Shown here piece by piece: positions 8,285 to 17,191 of a DNA stretch of 64,000 nucleotides. The DNA is taken from NCBI GenBank assembly GCA_035356615.1, contig DAOQSN010000012.1, positions 49,576-113,575 on the forward strand, in the 5' to 3' direction. The DNA comes from JAKQDH01 sp029558835. Lineage in GTDB: Bacteria > Planctomycetota > Phycisphaerae > UBA1845. Both the position numbers and the translations under genes were made by a program. How positions within the stretch are numbered: the first letter of the stretch is position 1; each line of letters begins with the position of its first letter. Below the pieces are notes generated by a model, which ran no database searches, had not been told where the DNA came from, and saw only the letters and a program-made list of their open reading frames with translations.

Positions 8285-8317
8285 GACTAGGGCTCTCCGG
8301 GTCCCACAGGCAAGGGG

Positions 8318-8761
8318 CTAGAAGTTAAACGGTTCCGGCTGCTGGGCAGCGTGGGGGTGCGTATCCGAGGCGTACACCTTCAGCTTCTTGAGCAGGTGAC
8401 GCGCCAGGGCATGCTTGGGCAGCATGCGCCGCACCGCCTCTTCAATGATCCGCTCCGGGTGCTCGGCCAGCATCCGGCGGAATGGAATCTCGCGGTACCC
8501 ACCGGGGTGGTACGAATACCGTGGATACACCATGGTTTCGGTCTTGCGCCCCGTGACCCGTACCTTCCCGGCGTTGGTCACCACGACGAAGTCCCCCGTG
8601 TCCACGTGTGGCGTATAGGTGGGCCGGTGCTTGCCGACCAGCACGCGCGCGATCTTCACGGCGAGCCGTCCCAGCACCTGTCCCTGCGCGTCCACATGGT
8701 ACCAGCGCTGCTCCACCTCGCCCGGACGGGCACAGTAGCTCTTGGGCTTCCCTTTCGACAT
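8318..8761 (-). CDS. rplM: 50S ribosomal protein L13
   Basis: A 147-residue protein beginning MSKGKPKSY at the ATG 8761; an upstream in-frame ATG at 8785 would add eight residues. Characteristic segments are RWYHVDAQGQVLGRLAVKIA, LVGKHRPTYTPHVDTGDFVV, GRKTETMVYPRYSYHPGG and RMLPKHALARHLLKKLKVY. It is one of the first 23S rRNA-binding proteins in 50S assembly. It is the first gene of the rplM-rpsI unit. Confidence 0.97.
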   Translation of the reverse strand: MSKGKPKSYCARPGEVEQRWYHVDAQGQVLGRLAVKIARVLVGKHRPTYTPHVDTGDFVVVTNAGKVRVTGRKTETMVYPRYSYHPGGYREIPFRRMLAEHPERIIEEAVRRMLPKHALARHLLKKLKVYASDTHPHAAQQPEPFNF

Positions 8762-8948
8762 GGGCTTATTGCATCCGCACAACATTCCTGAACGTTCGTA
8801 GTCGCGTCAGTTTAACCAGACCGCGCCCCCGGTCAAGCCCCCCGCGCAGGAATCTCGACCCGGCAACCCGGCGGCGGTACCGCCCGCTCCGACACCCACC
8901 GGCCGCCCCGCCCGGCCGCCTGCGGGAAAACCCGTAGTCCCCTGCGCG

Positions 8949-9950
8949 TCAGCCCCGCGACTCGAACAGGTTGGCCAAGCCTCCCAGCAGCGACCCTTCG
9001 TCCTTCCCGCCCTTCCCCGGCCGCAGGTTGGCGAGAATCCGCCCGGCCAGCCGGGTAAACGGGAGTGACTGAAGCCATACCGTCCCCGGGCCCCGCAGGG
9101 TCGCCAGGAACAGCCCCTCCCCGCCGAAGATCGCGTTCTTGATGCCTCGCTGGAGCTGGATATCGTAGTCCACGCCGGGTTGGAAGGCGACCAGACAGCC
9201 CGTATCCACGCGCAGCGTGCGCCCGGCGGGCAGGTCCAGGCGATGAATCGTCCCCCCGGCGTGCAGCAGCGCCAAGCCGTCTCCGGTCAGCCGCTGGAGA
9301 ATGAACCCCTCGCCCCCAAACAGCCCGGTCAGGATCTTCTTCTGGAACGCGATACCCACCTGCACGCCCCGGGCCGCACAGAGGAACGCCTCCTTCTGGC
9401 AGATCAGCTCACCCCCCAACTCATCCAGGCGCAACGGGATGATCTTGCCGGGATACGGGGCAGCGAAGGACACCCGCTCACGTTCCTGGCCGCCCGCCGT
9501 GAACGTCGTCAGGAACAGTGACTCGCCCGTCAGCACCCGCTTCCCGGCGTCCACCAACTTCCCGAACAGACCCTGCTGCTTGCTCGGGTCACCAAAGACG
9601 GTCTGCATCTGGATGCCGTGCGTCATGTACATCATCGTGCCGGCCTCAGCGATGACGGTTTCGCCCGGGTCCAGCGTAACTTCCACGAACTGCATGTCGT
9701 CGCCGAACAGCTCGTAGTCGATCTCGTCGGCACGCCGCGGGCTCACCGTCCGGGGCGGAGGCGGCGCCCCCGCACCCGGGGATGCGCTCAGCGCCGGCAC
9801 GTGTCGCGCCTCGGTCCATTCGGCCACGCCGGGGCCCCAAACGAGGGTATGCGGCCCTTGTGCAGCCGGCAGGGCGCGCGCCAGCTCCTCCTCACTCAGG
9901 GGTCCGACTGTCCGCCCGTCTCTTACGTAGTACCACCCGCCTGCGGCCAT
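8949..9950 (-). CDS. AIM24/TIGR00266-family protein with GYF-like N-terminal domain
   Basis: A 333-residue protein. Residues 1-45 (GGWYYVRDGRTVGPLSEEEL) match the GYF_2 domain pattern common in planctomycete proteins. A Pro/Ala-rich linker follows. The rest is an AIM24/TIGR00266 beta-helix-like domain with the typical phrases LDPGETVIAEAGTMMYM, GESLFLTTFTAGGQERERVS, FLCAARGVQVGIAFQKK and GGEGLFLATLRGPGTVWLQS. The start at 9950 (MAAGG) is chosen because the longer frame upstream has no conserved sequence. Bacterial members have no firmly assigned function. The gene stands alone between rplM and the secreted dockerin gene. Confidence 0.85.
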   Translation of the reverse strand: MAAGGWYYVRDGRTVGPLSEEELARALPAAQGPHTLVWGPGVAEWTEARHVPALSASPGAGAPPPPRTVSPRRADEIDYELFGDDMQFVEVTLDPGETVIAEAGTMMYMTHGIQMQTVFGDPSKQQGLFGKLVDAGKRVLTGESLFLTTFTAGGQERERVSFAAPYPGKIIPLRLDELGGELICQKEAFLCAARGVQVGIAFQKKILTGLFGGEGFILQRLTGDGLALLHAGGTIHRLDLPAGRTLRVDTGCLVAFQPGVDYDIQLQRGIKNAIFGGEGLFLATLRGPGTVWLQSLPFTRLAGRILANLRPGKGGKDEGSLLGGLANLFESRG

Positions 9951-10398
9951 GGTCTTTTGGCCCCCACTCCGGTCGTCTAGCCGAAACCCAACGTCGTCCC
10001 GGCCGGGCCGGTGCCGCATGGTACCCACCGTGCACCCCCGTGCCAAGCCGTGCCCGCAGCGCAGCCAGCCCGTGGCGGAACAGACGGGTTGCCGAGCAAG
10101 GCAGGATGGGTCTGGGTGCAGCGCCCCCCCGCGGGCGACGTGGGGCACCGCCGCGTTGCGGCGCACGGCATCGGCCACCGGGGGCCGAGGCTACGTCTCT
10201 CGCCCGCCGGGCCCGCCCCTTGCGTCGCGCAGCCCGCCCGACCATCCGCCCAGCCCGTGTCCATCACCGCGCAGCCAGTCCAGCGCGCAAAAAAAGCCCC
10301 TCGCAGCCGCACGACTGCGAGGGGCACGAAAAAGAGGTTATGGTTTGCCGCTGCCGCGACGAGGGGCGTGCGGCCCCCGCGTCACGTGGGCTGACTCA
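9951..10398. other. Intergenic stretch without recognised gene
   Basis: Nothing coding is supported in this 448-base gap. Its only clear signal is the terminator hairpin at 10289-10325, which belongs to the dockerin protein gene read on the minus strand. Confidence 0.7.
10289..10325 (-). terminator. Rho-independent terminator of the secreted dockerin gene
   Basis: On the minus strand an 11-bp perfect stem (GCCCCTCGCAG with CTGCGAGGGGC, 10296-10306 and 10315-10325) with an 8-base loop is followed by seven T residues (10289-10295). It lies about 75 bases past the stop at 10399. Confidence 0.92.
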
Positions 10399-13300
10399 CT
10401 ACGGGCAACCCACGCCGGTCGGCTTCGGCGTACCGAACCAGATGTCGTACTGGGTCGCACCGTTGAGCAGGTTGATCAACGCGGTCAAGTCCGCCACGGT
10501 GATCGAACCGCTCTGGTTGATGTCCGTCTCCCACAGCAGCACCGACCCGCCGCCCAGCGCGATGTTGAGCCGCTGGATGAGCTGGGTGATGTCCTGGGCA
10601 TTCGTAAACGACGACCCATCGACGTTGCCCGGGTGCTTGTAGTACTTCACAAACGACCCGCCATTGTACTGGATCGTCGTGGCGTGCCCGACACCCACGG
10701 CCGGCGCCGGAGCGCCCACGTCATAGGCCGAGATACCATGCGCCAGGTTGATCGTGTACACGCCCGCCGGGCCTTCCACCACGCTGGTGATGGAGTTCGC
10801 CGCGCACGCCGGCGAGAACCCGGTCTCGCACAACGACCAGCACGAGAGGTCCGTAGCGCCGGAAACACCCAGGTTGATGGTGATCGGCACCCAGCCGCCC
10901 GGCTGACCAATACCCGCGCACGGCGTCAACGCCGAAATCGGGTGCGCCTGCGTGGCGTCCGTGATCCCGTCCGGCGGGTACGCAACGAACACCGCGTTGG
11001 GCGGGCAGACTTCGCACGTGCAGTCCGGCTTGCAGAGGCCGGTCGCGCAGTTGCCGGCGTCGGTCCCGTCGCACTCCTCAGTGCCCTCGCGGATCCCGTT
11101 GCCGCACTCCTGCGCCTGGCCACCGCAGGTCACCGTCGCCAGGTACCTGTCGTTCTCCCCGCAGGTGACGATGGTGTCCCAGTCACGCGGCCCGACCCAC
11201 AGCCACAGCGGGCCCGCTTCGTTGATCGTGCCGGCGATCTCCACCTCGGCGCACGTCTGCGCCGAATCCGCAGACGCCAACTGCTCGTAGTCGACGCAGT
11301 CGCCACTGACCGGATCCATCACGAAGATCAGGACCGGGTACTCGGCTACGACCAGGAAGGAGAACTCACCCACGGGTACGTCAATCTCGAACCAGTCAGT
11401 GTCACGGTTCGTACCGTCGCACGTGCTCGAGCCGCAAACCGTCGTGTTGCAGAGGAACGTCTCGAACGGATAGGTCGGGTCGTCATTGCACCCGCCGTTC
11501 GTGTCAGCGCCGCACGCCTCGAGTTCCGCCACGCTGTCCGGCGGGCACTCGAAGGTGCACGGGCACGGGTTGATCGGCTCGCACATCAGACCCTCGGCCG
11601 CGTCATGCCACACACCTTGCAGGTTAATGCAGTCGACCTCGGCTTCCAGGTACACGCACTCGCGCTCGACGCCCGGCAGACAGCAGGTACCCCAGCCGCA
11701 CGGCGGGACCATGTCGTCGCAGGTAACGCCCGCCTGGAACCGGTAACCCGGCTGGTTGCAGGTGCTCAGCGGAAGCGGGTCCACGCAGAAGGGCTCTGGG
11801 CCCGTCATGTTGCAGCAGGCGCCCAGCGGATCGATCGCGGTGCCCGTGATGCACAGGCTCAGGTCGAACGCCTCCGTCGTCCACGTCGTGCCGTCATAGA
11901 ACAACGACTGGAGGTCCTGACCCGTGGAGCTCATCCACAGGAAGTAGCACCCGCCCGCGGGACTCACGGCCTGGATCGACACGTGACCCGCGTACAGCCC
12001 CGCCGGGATGATCGGGCTGAGGTTCGTCGAGAAGTAGTACAGCGGGTACGTCCCATACAGGTCGCCCGTCGCCACCGGGGTCAGCGTCACGGTGTAGGTG
12101 GAACCTACCTGCGCGCCCGGCTGCCCACTGGCATCCTGGTAGAACTTGATCTCGAAGGTCATCGGCGACTCGGTGCAGGCCTCCCAGCCCGTGGTGAAGG
12201 ACAGCGTCAGGCCCCACCAGTGCAGATCCTCGATGTCGCCGTACAGGTCCCAGAACTTCTCGTACCGAATGTAGCCGACCTCCAGGTCCGAAGTCCCCGC
12301 GCTCCAGCTATCGTCCGTGCCCGCCACCGGCTGCCCGAACAGCGTGTTCGCCGGGCAGAACGCGTAGCAGGGGACGCAGTCCACCGTCACCACGTAGTCG
12401 ATCTCGCCGTACGGGTTGCTGCACGGCCAGTCCTCCCAGGGCTTGCTCACGAAGAAGAAGTAAATCCCGCCCGGCATGCACGGGATATTCAGCGTCTTCT
12501 CCTCACAGGGACCCGCGGTCATGTACGGTTCGATGTAGCCGGTGGTCTCATTGCAGTTGCCCGAGCCCTCGAAGCCGGGATTGTACTCAATCAGGCCCAC
12601 GATCGCGCCGAACTCGGCCGTGACCGTCATGTCGTACCTCGTGTCGCCCGTGGTCGTGATCTTGTACCAGTCGGTGTCACGCGTGGCCGTCGTCGAGTAC
12701 GACGTTCCACACACCGGCTGACCGCACGTGATCACCTCCGCCTCGAGGCAGGAGCCGTTTACGCTTTCCCCGCATGCTTCGTTCTCCACGTGCGCGCCAC
12801 CCGGGCAGGTGACTACGCAGGAGCAGGTGCAGTCGGACTTGCACGCCGTGCCGAGGCAGTTGGCGTTGTCCGTCCCGTCGCACTCCTCCGTGCCCTCGCG
12901 GATGCCGTTGCCGCACACGGCCGCCGTGTTCACCCAGATCCTGAACCAAGTGTTGTAGGCGAAAACCGGGTCGCTACCCCCAGCGTACTTGGCCCAGACG
13001 CCGGTCGATTCCGTCCGAACCCAGAACAGGTTCTCGGAGCTGCCCAACTCCACCGGCCCCGCGTAGGGCAGACCAATGTTGTCGTTGTTCGTGTCGAACG
13101 CGGCAAACACCAGATCCGGCAGGGTAACGCCGGAGAAGGTCTGCGTGAACGTCTGCACCGTCGAGGCGGTGGCCAACGTCACGGTTCTCGAGGTCCCACC
13201 GATCGCCGCAGTGGGCCCCCCGGCCGTGGTACCACTCCAGAGGCTGACAGTGCACGACTTGCCGCTACCCCCGCCGTAGTTCCACAGCACCAACTCGTAC

Positions 13301-13626
13301 TGGAGCATGCTCCGGTCGGAGCCGGCCAGATAGCAGTCGTCCCCGAACGTATACGTCGCGTACGGGAGCAGGAACCAGTTCGTGGGGTTAATGGTATTCG
13401 CGTACGCCAAGCCCATTGCCTGGGTATCACGGTAACCCGCTTCGCCCTCCGCCTCACCATACACTTCGGTGCCCGCGGGAAGTTGGACCACCGACATGAC
13501 CCTGCCCGCCGCGGTGTCCGTCGACGCCGCAGTGCTCCCGCTCACCGACGCCGCAGGTGTATCGGCCCAAACACCGGCCGTACACCACAAACCCACCGCC
13601 AGCATACACAACAGTCTCTTACCCAT
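10399..13626 (-). CDS. Large secreted Cys-rich protein with duplicated modules and C-terminal dockerin-like domain
   Basis: A 1075-residue exported protein. A signal peptide (MGKRLLCMLAVGLWCTAGVW) follows an ATG at 13626 with a strong AAGGAGGAG Shine-Dalgarno. It contains two Cys modules of the CGNGIREGTEECDG type (near 12870-12916 and 11063-11110), known from Myxococcus-type Cys-rich repeats. Two copies of a module read ENEACGESVNGSC.../ELEACGADTNGGC... and each leads to RDTDW(Y/F), resembling a pre-peptidase C-type beta domain. A further domain (SAGTSDLEVGYIRYEKFWDL) may bind a ligand. The C-terminus is dockerin-like, with two segments FTNAQDITQLIQRLN and GSITVADLTALINLL. No catalytic motif is recognised. 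It probably sits on the cell surface or in the medium; function unknown. Confidence 0.85.
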   Translation of the reverse strand: MGKRLLCMLAVGLWCTAGVWADTPAASVSGSTAASTDTAAGRVMSVVQLPAGTEVYGEAEGEAGYRDTQAMGLAYANTINPTNWFLLPYATYTFGDDCYLAGSDRSMLQYELVLWNYGGGSGKSCTVSLWSGTTAGGPTAAIGGTSRTVTLATASTVQTFTQTFSGVTLPDLVFAAFDTNNDNIGLPYAGPVELGSSENLFWVRTESTGVWAKYAGGSDPVFAYNTWFRIWVNTAAVCGNGIREGTEECDGTDNANCLGTACKSDCTCSCVVTCPGGAHVENEACGESVNGSCLEAEVITCGQPVCGTSYSTTATRDTDWYKITTTGDTRYDMTVTAEFGAIVGLIEYNPGFEGSGNCNETTGYIEPYMTAGPCEEKTLNIPCMPGGIYFFFVSKPWEDWPCSNPYGEIDYVVTVDCVPCYAFCPANTLFGQPVAGTDDSWSAGTSDLEVGYIRYEKFWDLYGDIEDLHWWGLTLSFTTGWEACTESPMTFEIKFYQDASGQPGAQVGSTYTVTLTPVATGDLYGTYPLYYFSTNLSPIIPAGLYAGHVSIQAVSPAGGCYFLWMSSTGQDLQSLFYDGTTWTTEAFDLSLCITGTAIDPLGACCNMTGPEPFCVDPLPLSTCNQPGYRFQAGVTCDDMVPPCGWGTCCLPGVERECVYLEAEVDCINLQGVWHDAAEGLMCEPINPCPCTFECPPDSVAELEACGADTNGGCNDDPTYPFETFLCNTTVCGSSTCDGTNRDTDWFEIDVPVGEFSFLVVAEYPVLIFVMDPVSGDCVDYEQLASADSAQTCAEVEIAGTINEAGPLWLWVGPRDWDTIVTCGENDRYLATVTCGGQAQECGNGIREGTEECDGTDAGNCATGLCKPDCTCEVCPPNAVFVAYPPDGITDATQAHPISALTPCAGIGQPGGWVPITINLGVSGATDLSCWSLCETGFSPACAANSITSVVEGPAGVYTINLAHGISAYDVGAPAPAVGVGHATTIQYNGGSFVKYYKHPGNVDGSSFTNAQDITQLIQRLNIALGGGSVLLWETDINQSGSITVADLTALINLLNGATQYDIWFGTPKPTGVGCP

Positions 13627-14559
13627 AAATCGTCTCCTCCTTAAACTCACAGGAACAGACCTCAATACCATCCCCCACTCCTACAGCCGGAGCGTGAGCC
13701 ACAACAAGACAGGTCTACGCCCCCCGTCCGAGGGCGCTGGTGCGTCCTAAGAGCCTCCCCAAAAGAACGCGCGCACGCCGCCGGAAGTCTCTCCGCAGCG
13801 TGCCGCCGGCTTCCCGATGCCCCGCTTCCAACCTACTGACAAGAGCTCCGTTTCCTCTCTCAGCTTGCGACTGCCTCTTTCCCTGATCTCACGTCAATAC
13901 GAAGCGGAGAACGACAGAGATGTTCGTCTCCCCACCTGCCGTCCGGACCAATGCCGGTAGGCCCCCCTGACTCACTGGCGGCGACCAAGGCTGCGGGCAG
14001 CCGGCGCTGCAACTCTCCGGGACCTGCCCCCCCACAACGGCCGTCCGCTCTTCTCAGCCTAGCGCACTTGACGGCCCCAGTCTAGCGGAAAAGCCCACGG
14101 CCGTCAACGTTTATTTGGCATCCCAGGGGCAGGGGCGGCACTTACCGGACAAACGGCAAACGAACCCCGCACCCTGGCACATCCACACCGCCGCTAACAC
14201 CCGTTCCCGTCGTGCCCGCGGCCCCAGCCTCAGCCGCAAGAGACCATCGCTTGCCACGTCATGTCGGGGGAAGGACCCACACCTCCAAACCCCCGCGCCG
14301 CCATCCTCCCTGAAGAAGGCCGAACTCGACCTTTCACACTTCCACTGCCAGAAGCCAATCTGCGTTTCCTCTTCAACGCGAGTCCGGCCCAGTGACGCTG
14401 ACACGGCACAGCAGACCGCCCACGCCGCAAGGTCGGCACAGGCGTTTCGGCCCCGTTGCTCGGTATGACCCGACCCAGGTCAGCCCTGGCGCCGCTTGAT
14501 GCTACTGCACCCCGCCTGCTTGCCACCCAGCGTCCTGACCGGTCACGGAGCACCGCGAT
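13627..14559. other. Long intergenic region, no supported gene
   Basis: About 930 bases. Open frames on both strands overlap each other, lack ribosome-binding sites and read as Arg/Ser/Pro-rich shadows. The leader of the secreted dockerin gene starts at its left edge. I see no repeat, tRNA or clear promoter pair here. Confidence 0.6.
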
Positions 14560-15105
14560 TCAGTCGCTCCCGGGCTCCGCGTTCGCGGCACCGAGCGGAG
14601 TGGGCTCGTCGGGCCCATCCTGCTTGGGGGGTGCCAGCGGCGGCAGACTAGCCACCGCGGCCAGCCGGGCCGGCTTCTCCCCCAGCGCGTCCGTTACGAC
14701 AACTCGGCCGTTCCCCAGACCATCCGACCCGGCATCGACGATGAACCCACGTTTTCCCTTGCCCACCAGGGCCACGCGCCCGCAGTCGTCGTCGTCGGAG
14801 CAGATCAGGACGGTCGGCTTCTCGTAGGCATTGTTCATGGCGATCCGACCACTGCCCTTGGCATCCACCGAGAGGTGTACCACGGACGTCCCCAGCGGCG
14901 ACATGATGCGCAGCGCCCGCGCGGTAACCACGTCGAACTCGGGGTTGTTTCCGGGAACGGCGGTCCGGCGTCCGTCGAACGGCTGGACCGCTCCGAGCAC
15001 GCCCAGTCCGATTACCGCCAGCACCAGCAGGAATGTAGCCCGCCGCCAACACCGCAGCTCCCTCTCCAGGTGCGTCAGGCGCTCTTCGATGCTCAACATG
15101 TTCAT
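14560..15105 (-). CDS. Membrane-anchored hypothetical protein with coiled coil
   Basis: A 181-residue protein. Residues 1-22 (MNMLSIEERLTHLERELRCW) form a short coiled-coil-like helix, and one transmembrane segment (ATFLLVLAVIGLGVLGAV) follows. The rest is likely extracytoplasmic and reads as beta-strand repeats: ARALRIMSPLGTSVVHLSVD, RIAMNNAYEKPTVLICSDDD, ALVGKGKRGFIVDAG and RVVVTDALGEKPARLAAV. Similar heptad-TM-beta proteins occur in planctomycetes without assigned function. A Pro/Gly-rich tail ends the protein. An alternative start at 15099 differs by two residues. It is 137 bases downstream of the HldE-like gene on the same strand. Confidence 0.68.
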   Translation of the reverse strand: MNMLSIEERLTHLERELRCWRRATFLLVLAVIGLGVLGAVQPFDGRRTAVPGNNPEFDVVTARALRIMSPLGTSVVHLSVDAKGSGRIAMNNAYEKPTVLICSDDDDCGRVALVGKGKRGFIVDAGSDGLGNGRVVVTDALGEKPARLAAVASLPPLAPPKQDGPDEPTPLGAANAEPGSD

Positions 15106-15242
15106 GCGGTACCCCTCTGCGCGAAGCCAGGATTCGCCGCACTTGGTCTCTTATAGAGATCGTGCGGCCTGATCTCAAGTCCACAGCCGAGCGTTTGAAT
15201 ATGGTACACGAAAACGGCGCGGACGCGACCCCGGAGGTGCAC

Positions 15243-16847
15243 TCAGCCCACGGGCACGGCCGCCGGAGTTCGATGGCGGGCGAGCACTGTGCACGTGAGT
15301 TCGCGCCGCGGACGGAGCCACTCGCGCAGCGCGGATTGCGAGATGGGATGGTTGCCAAGCCGGCCCGCCTCCAGAGCGGCGGCGGCGTTGCCAAGGTACG
15401 CGGCCTGCATGAGAGTCGCGCCCGCCGCCAGCGCCAGCGTGGACGTCGCGAGCAAGGCATCGCCGCAACCCAGACCGTCCACCGCGTACTCGGCAAACGA
15501 GGGAAGCTGCTCGCTCTTGAGTCGCCCGGACCAGCCCGGCGTGCCGGGTTGCTGGTTGCGGCGCTGGAAGACCACGAGCCCGCGCTTCTCCAGCGTGACG
15601 AGCAGATGGCGCGCCTGCGTGCGCGCCAGGGTCTGCCATGCCACCGCGGAAAGACCGCTGTCGTAGTCGTTGAGGACCGCGCGCACTTCGCGCTCGGTCG
15701 GACACAGCAAGTCAACCTTCTCGAAGTTCAGCAGCGTGGCGCGCCCGCCGCTGACATCGGCCGCCAGTACCCCAACGTTGTGCCGCAGCATGGGCAGGGT
15801 ACGACTGAGCAGACCGCCGGTGATCATGCCATACCCGAAGTCGCAGAACACGGCCGCGTCGGCCCCGCGGGCGTGGGCCTCAAGCACGCGCGCCGCCCGC
15901 CGCTCGGCCGTCGAGTCCAGCGGCAGACGCTCCCCCATGTCCACCTTGAAAAGCTTGTTCTCGTCCGCAAGAAAGCGGGTCTTCTCCACCAGTCCCGGGC
16001 GCGAGGGCAGCAACTCCACCTCGACGCCTTCCTTGCGGAGCAGCTCCAGAGCCCGAGTGGATCCGGCGTCGCTCCCCCCACAACTGAGCAGAAACGGCCG
16101 GGCCCCCAGGGCGACCGCGTGGCGGGCGACGATGGCCGCGCCGCCGAGATACTCGCTTTCTTCCAGCCGCGCCAGTGACATCATCGGCGATTCATGGGCC
16201 ACACCCAGCACGTCGCAGAAGACGTAGCGGTCCACCACAATGTCGCCGACCACCAGCAGCCGCAGGTTCCGAAAGCGCTGCAGCAGGTCATAAACCAAGC
16301 CGGTGCTGATGTCGTAGCGCTGGCACAACAGGCTGAGCCGTTCCGCCTCCAGCTCCGGCGCCGCCGGCATCCGCTCGATCAGCTTGGTCGAGCTGAAGAC
16401 GATCTCGCCGCTGGAAAAGACGATGCGCCCACCGCATTGCTCGACCGTACGCTTCTCCGCCAGGAAGCCGGGATCGTCGGAGTTCTCGTACTCCCGTCCC
16501 TTGACGTAGAGGTCGGGCTTGACGAGCGCGAGGATGTGCTCGGCCGTGGGGTTCGGGTCGATGCAGACGTAGTCCACGAACAACAGCGCCGCAAGGTTCT
16601 CAGCCCGTAACTCCTCGGGGATGTAGGGCCCCTGGTCGCGTTTGGTGAACGCGGCGTCGCCGGTCAGTGTGACCACCAGCAGGTCACCCTGGCGTCGGGC
16701 GAACTCGAGGTAGCGGATGTGCCCGGGATGGACAATGTCGAAGCACCCGTGGCACTGGACGATGGTCCTGCCCTCGTGGCGTGCCGCCGCGACGGCTGCC
16801 AGAAGTGCATCCAAGCTGACAATTTTGCTGTGGTATGCCGTCTGCAT
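15243..16847 (-). CDS. HldE-like fusion: N-terminal nucleotidyltransferase plus C-terminal PfkB sugar kinase
   Basis: A 534-residue protein. Residues about 25-165 are a cytidylyltransferase-fold domain with the HPGH motif at 40-43 (HGCFDIVHPGHIRYLEFA), as in RfaE domain II. Residues about 205-500 are a ribokinase/PfkB domain with the catalytic DGLGCGDALLA at 457-467. Escherichia coli HldE has the kinase first and the nucleotidyltransferase second; here the order is reversed. The pair of activities would phosphorylate and nucleotidylate a heptose or related sugar for lipopolysaccharide. The linked LptF/LptG and GT9 genes fit that role, but the exact sugar is not shown. The ATG at 16847 (MQTAYHSK) is preferred over a longer frame. 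The nucleotidyltransferase has the full H-x-G-H signature, so both halves look active. Confidence 0.85.
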   Translation of the reverse strand: MQTAYHSKIVSLDALLAAVAAARHEGRTIVQCHGCFDIVHPGHIRYLEFARRQGDLLVVTLTGDAAFTKRDQGPYIPEELRAENLAALLFVDYVCIDPNPTAEHILALVKPDLYVKGREYENSDDPGFLAEKRTVEQCGGRIVFSSGEIVFSSTKLIERMPAAPELEAERLSLLCQRYDISTGLVYDLLQRFRNLRLLVVGDIVVDRYVFCDVLGVAHESPMMSLARLEESEYLGGAAIVARHAVALGARPFLLSCGGSDAGSTRALELLRKEGVEVELLPSRPGLVEKTRFLADENKLFKVDMGERLPLDSTAERRAARVLEAHARGADAAVFCDFGYGMITGGLLSRTLPMLRHNVGVLAADVSGGRATLLNFEKVDLLCPTEREVRAVLNDYDSGLSAVAWQTLARTQARHLLVTLEKRGLVVFQRRNQQPGTPGWSGRLKSEQLPSFAEYAVDGLGCGDALLATSTLALAAGATLMQAAYLGNAAAALEAGRLGNHPISQSALREWLRPRRELTCTVLARHRTPAAVPVG

Positions 16848-17191
16848 TCGCACCCGCCCCGTCGGCGAGGGCAACTCCGGGGTATCAGTACAGTCAGGCT
16901 AATTATCGGCTGAGGGCGGGCGACAGTCGCATCCATTCCGACGGAGGGCGGGTGGGCGCCCCCGGTTTGCAACTGGGCGGCGGGCACGTACAGTCTGCGT
17001 CGGCCCCCAACGAGGGGGAACGTGGTTCCCGATGCGGTGTGGGCGTGGGCCGCCTCGGCAGGTGACCCGGGTCCCAGTTCCTTACCCGGCCCGAACCGGA
17101 CGAGGAGGCCCCTGTTGAGCGGAGCGGGCTCATCCGCGCCTCCGGTCGCGGGACGGTACGGCCCCCGCGGGCATCAGGGAGGGTAACGTTC
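16848..17191. other. Divergent intergenic region
   Basis: 344 bases between the divergently transcribed HldE-like gene and the first permease. It must contain promoters for both, but no convincing -35/-10 pair could be picked. GGGAGGG at 17177-17183 is the ribosome-binding site of the permease gene. Confidence 0.55.

Noticed and set aside
9949..13644. 1231-residue plus-strand frame opposite the dockerin protein
   Set aside because: Antisense shadow. The minus-strand frame has a signal peptide, strong Shine-Dalgarno, Cys modules and a terminator.
14111..14553. Overlapping open frames of about 100 residues on both strands
   Set aside because: Arg/Ser/Pro-rich, mutually overlapping, no ribosome-binding site and no recognisable domain; treated as shadow frames in a non-coding region.
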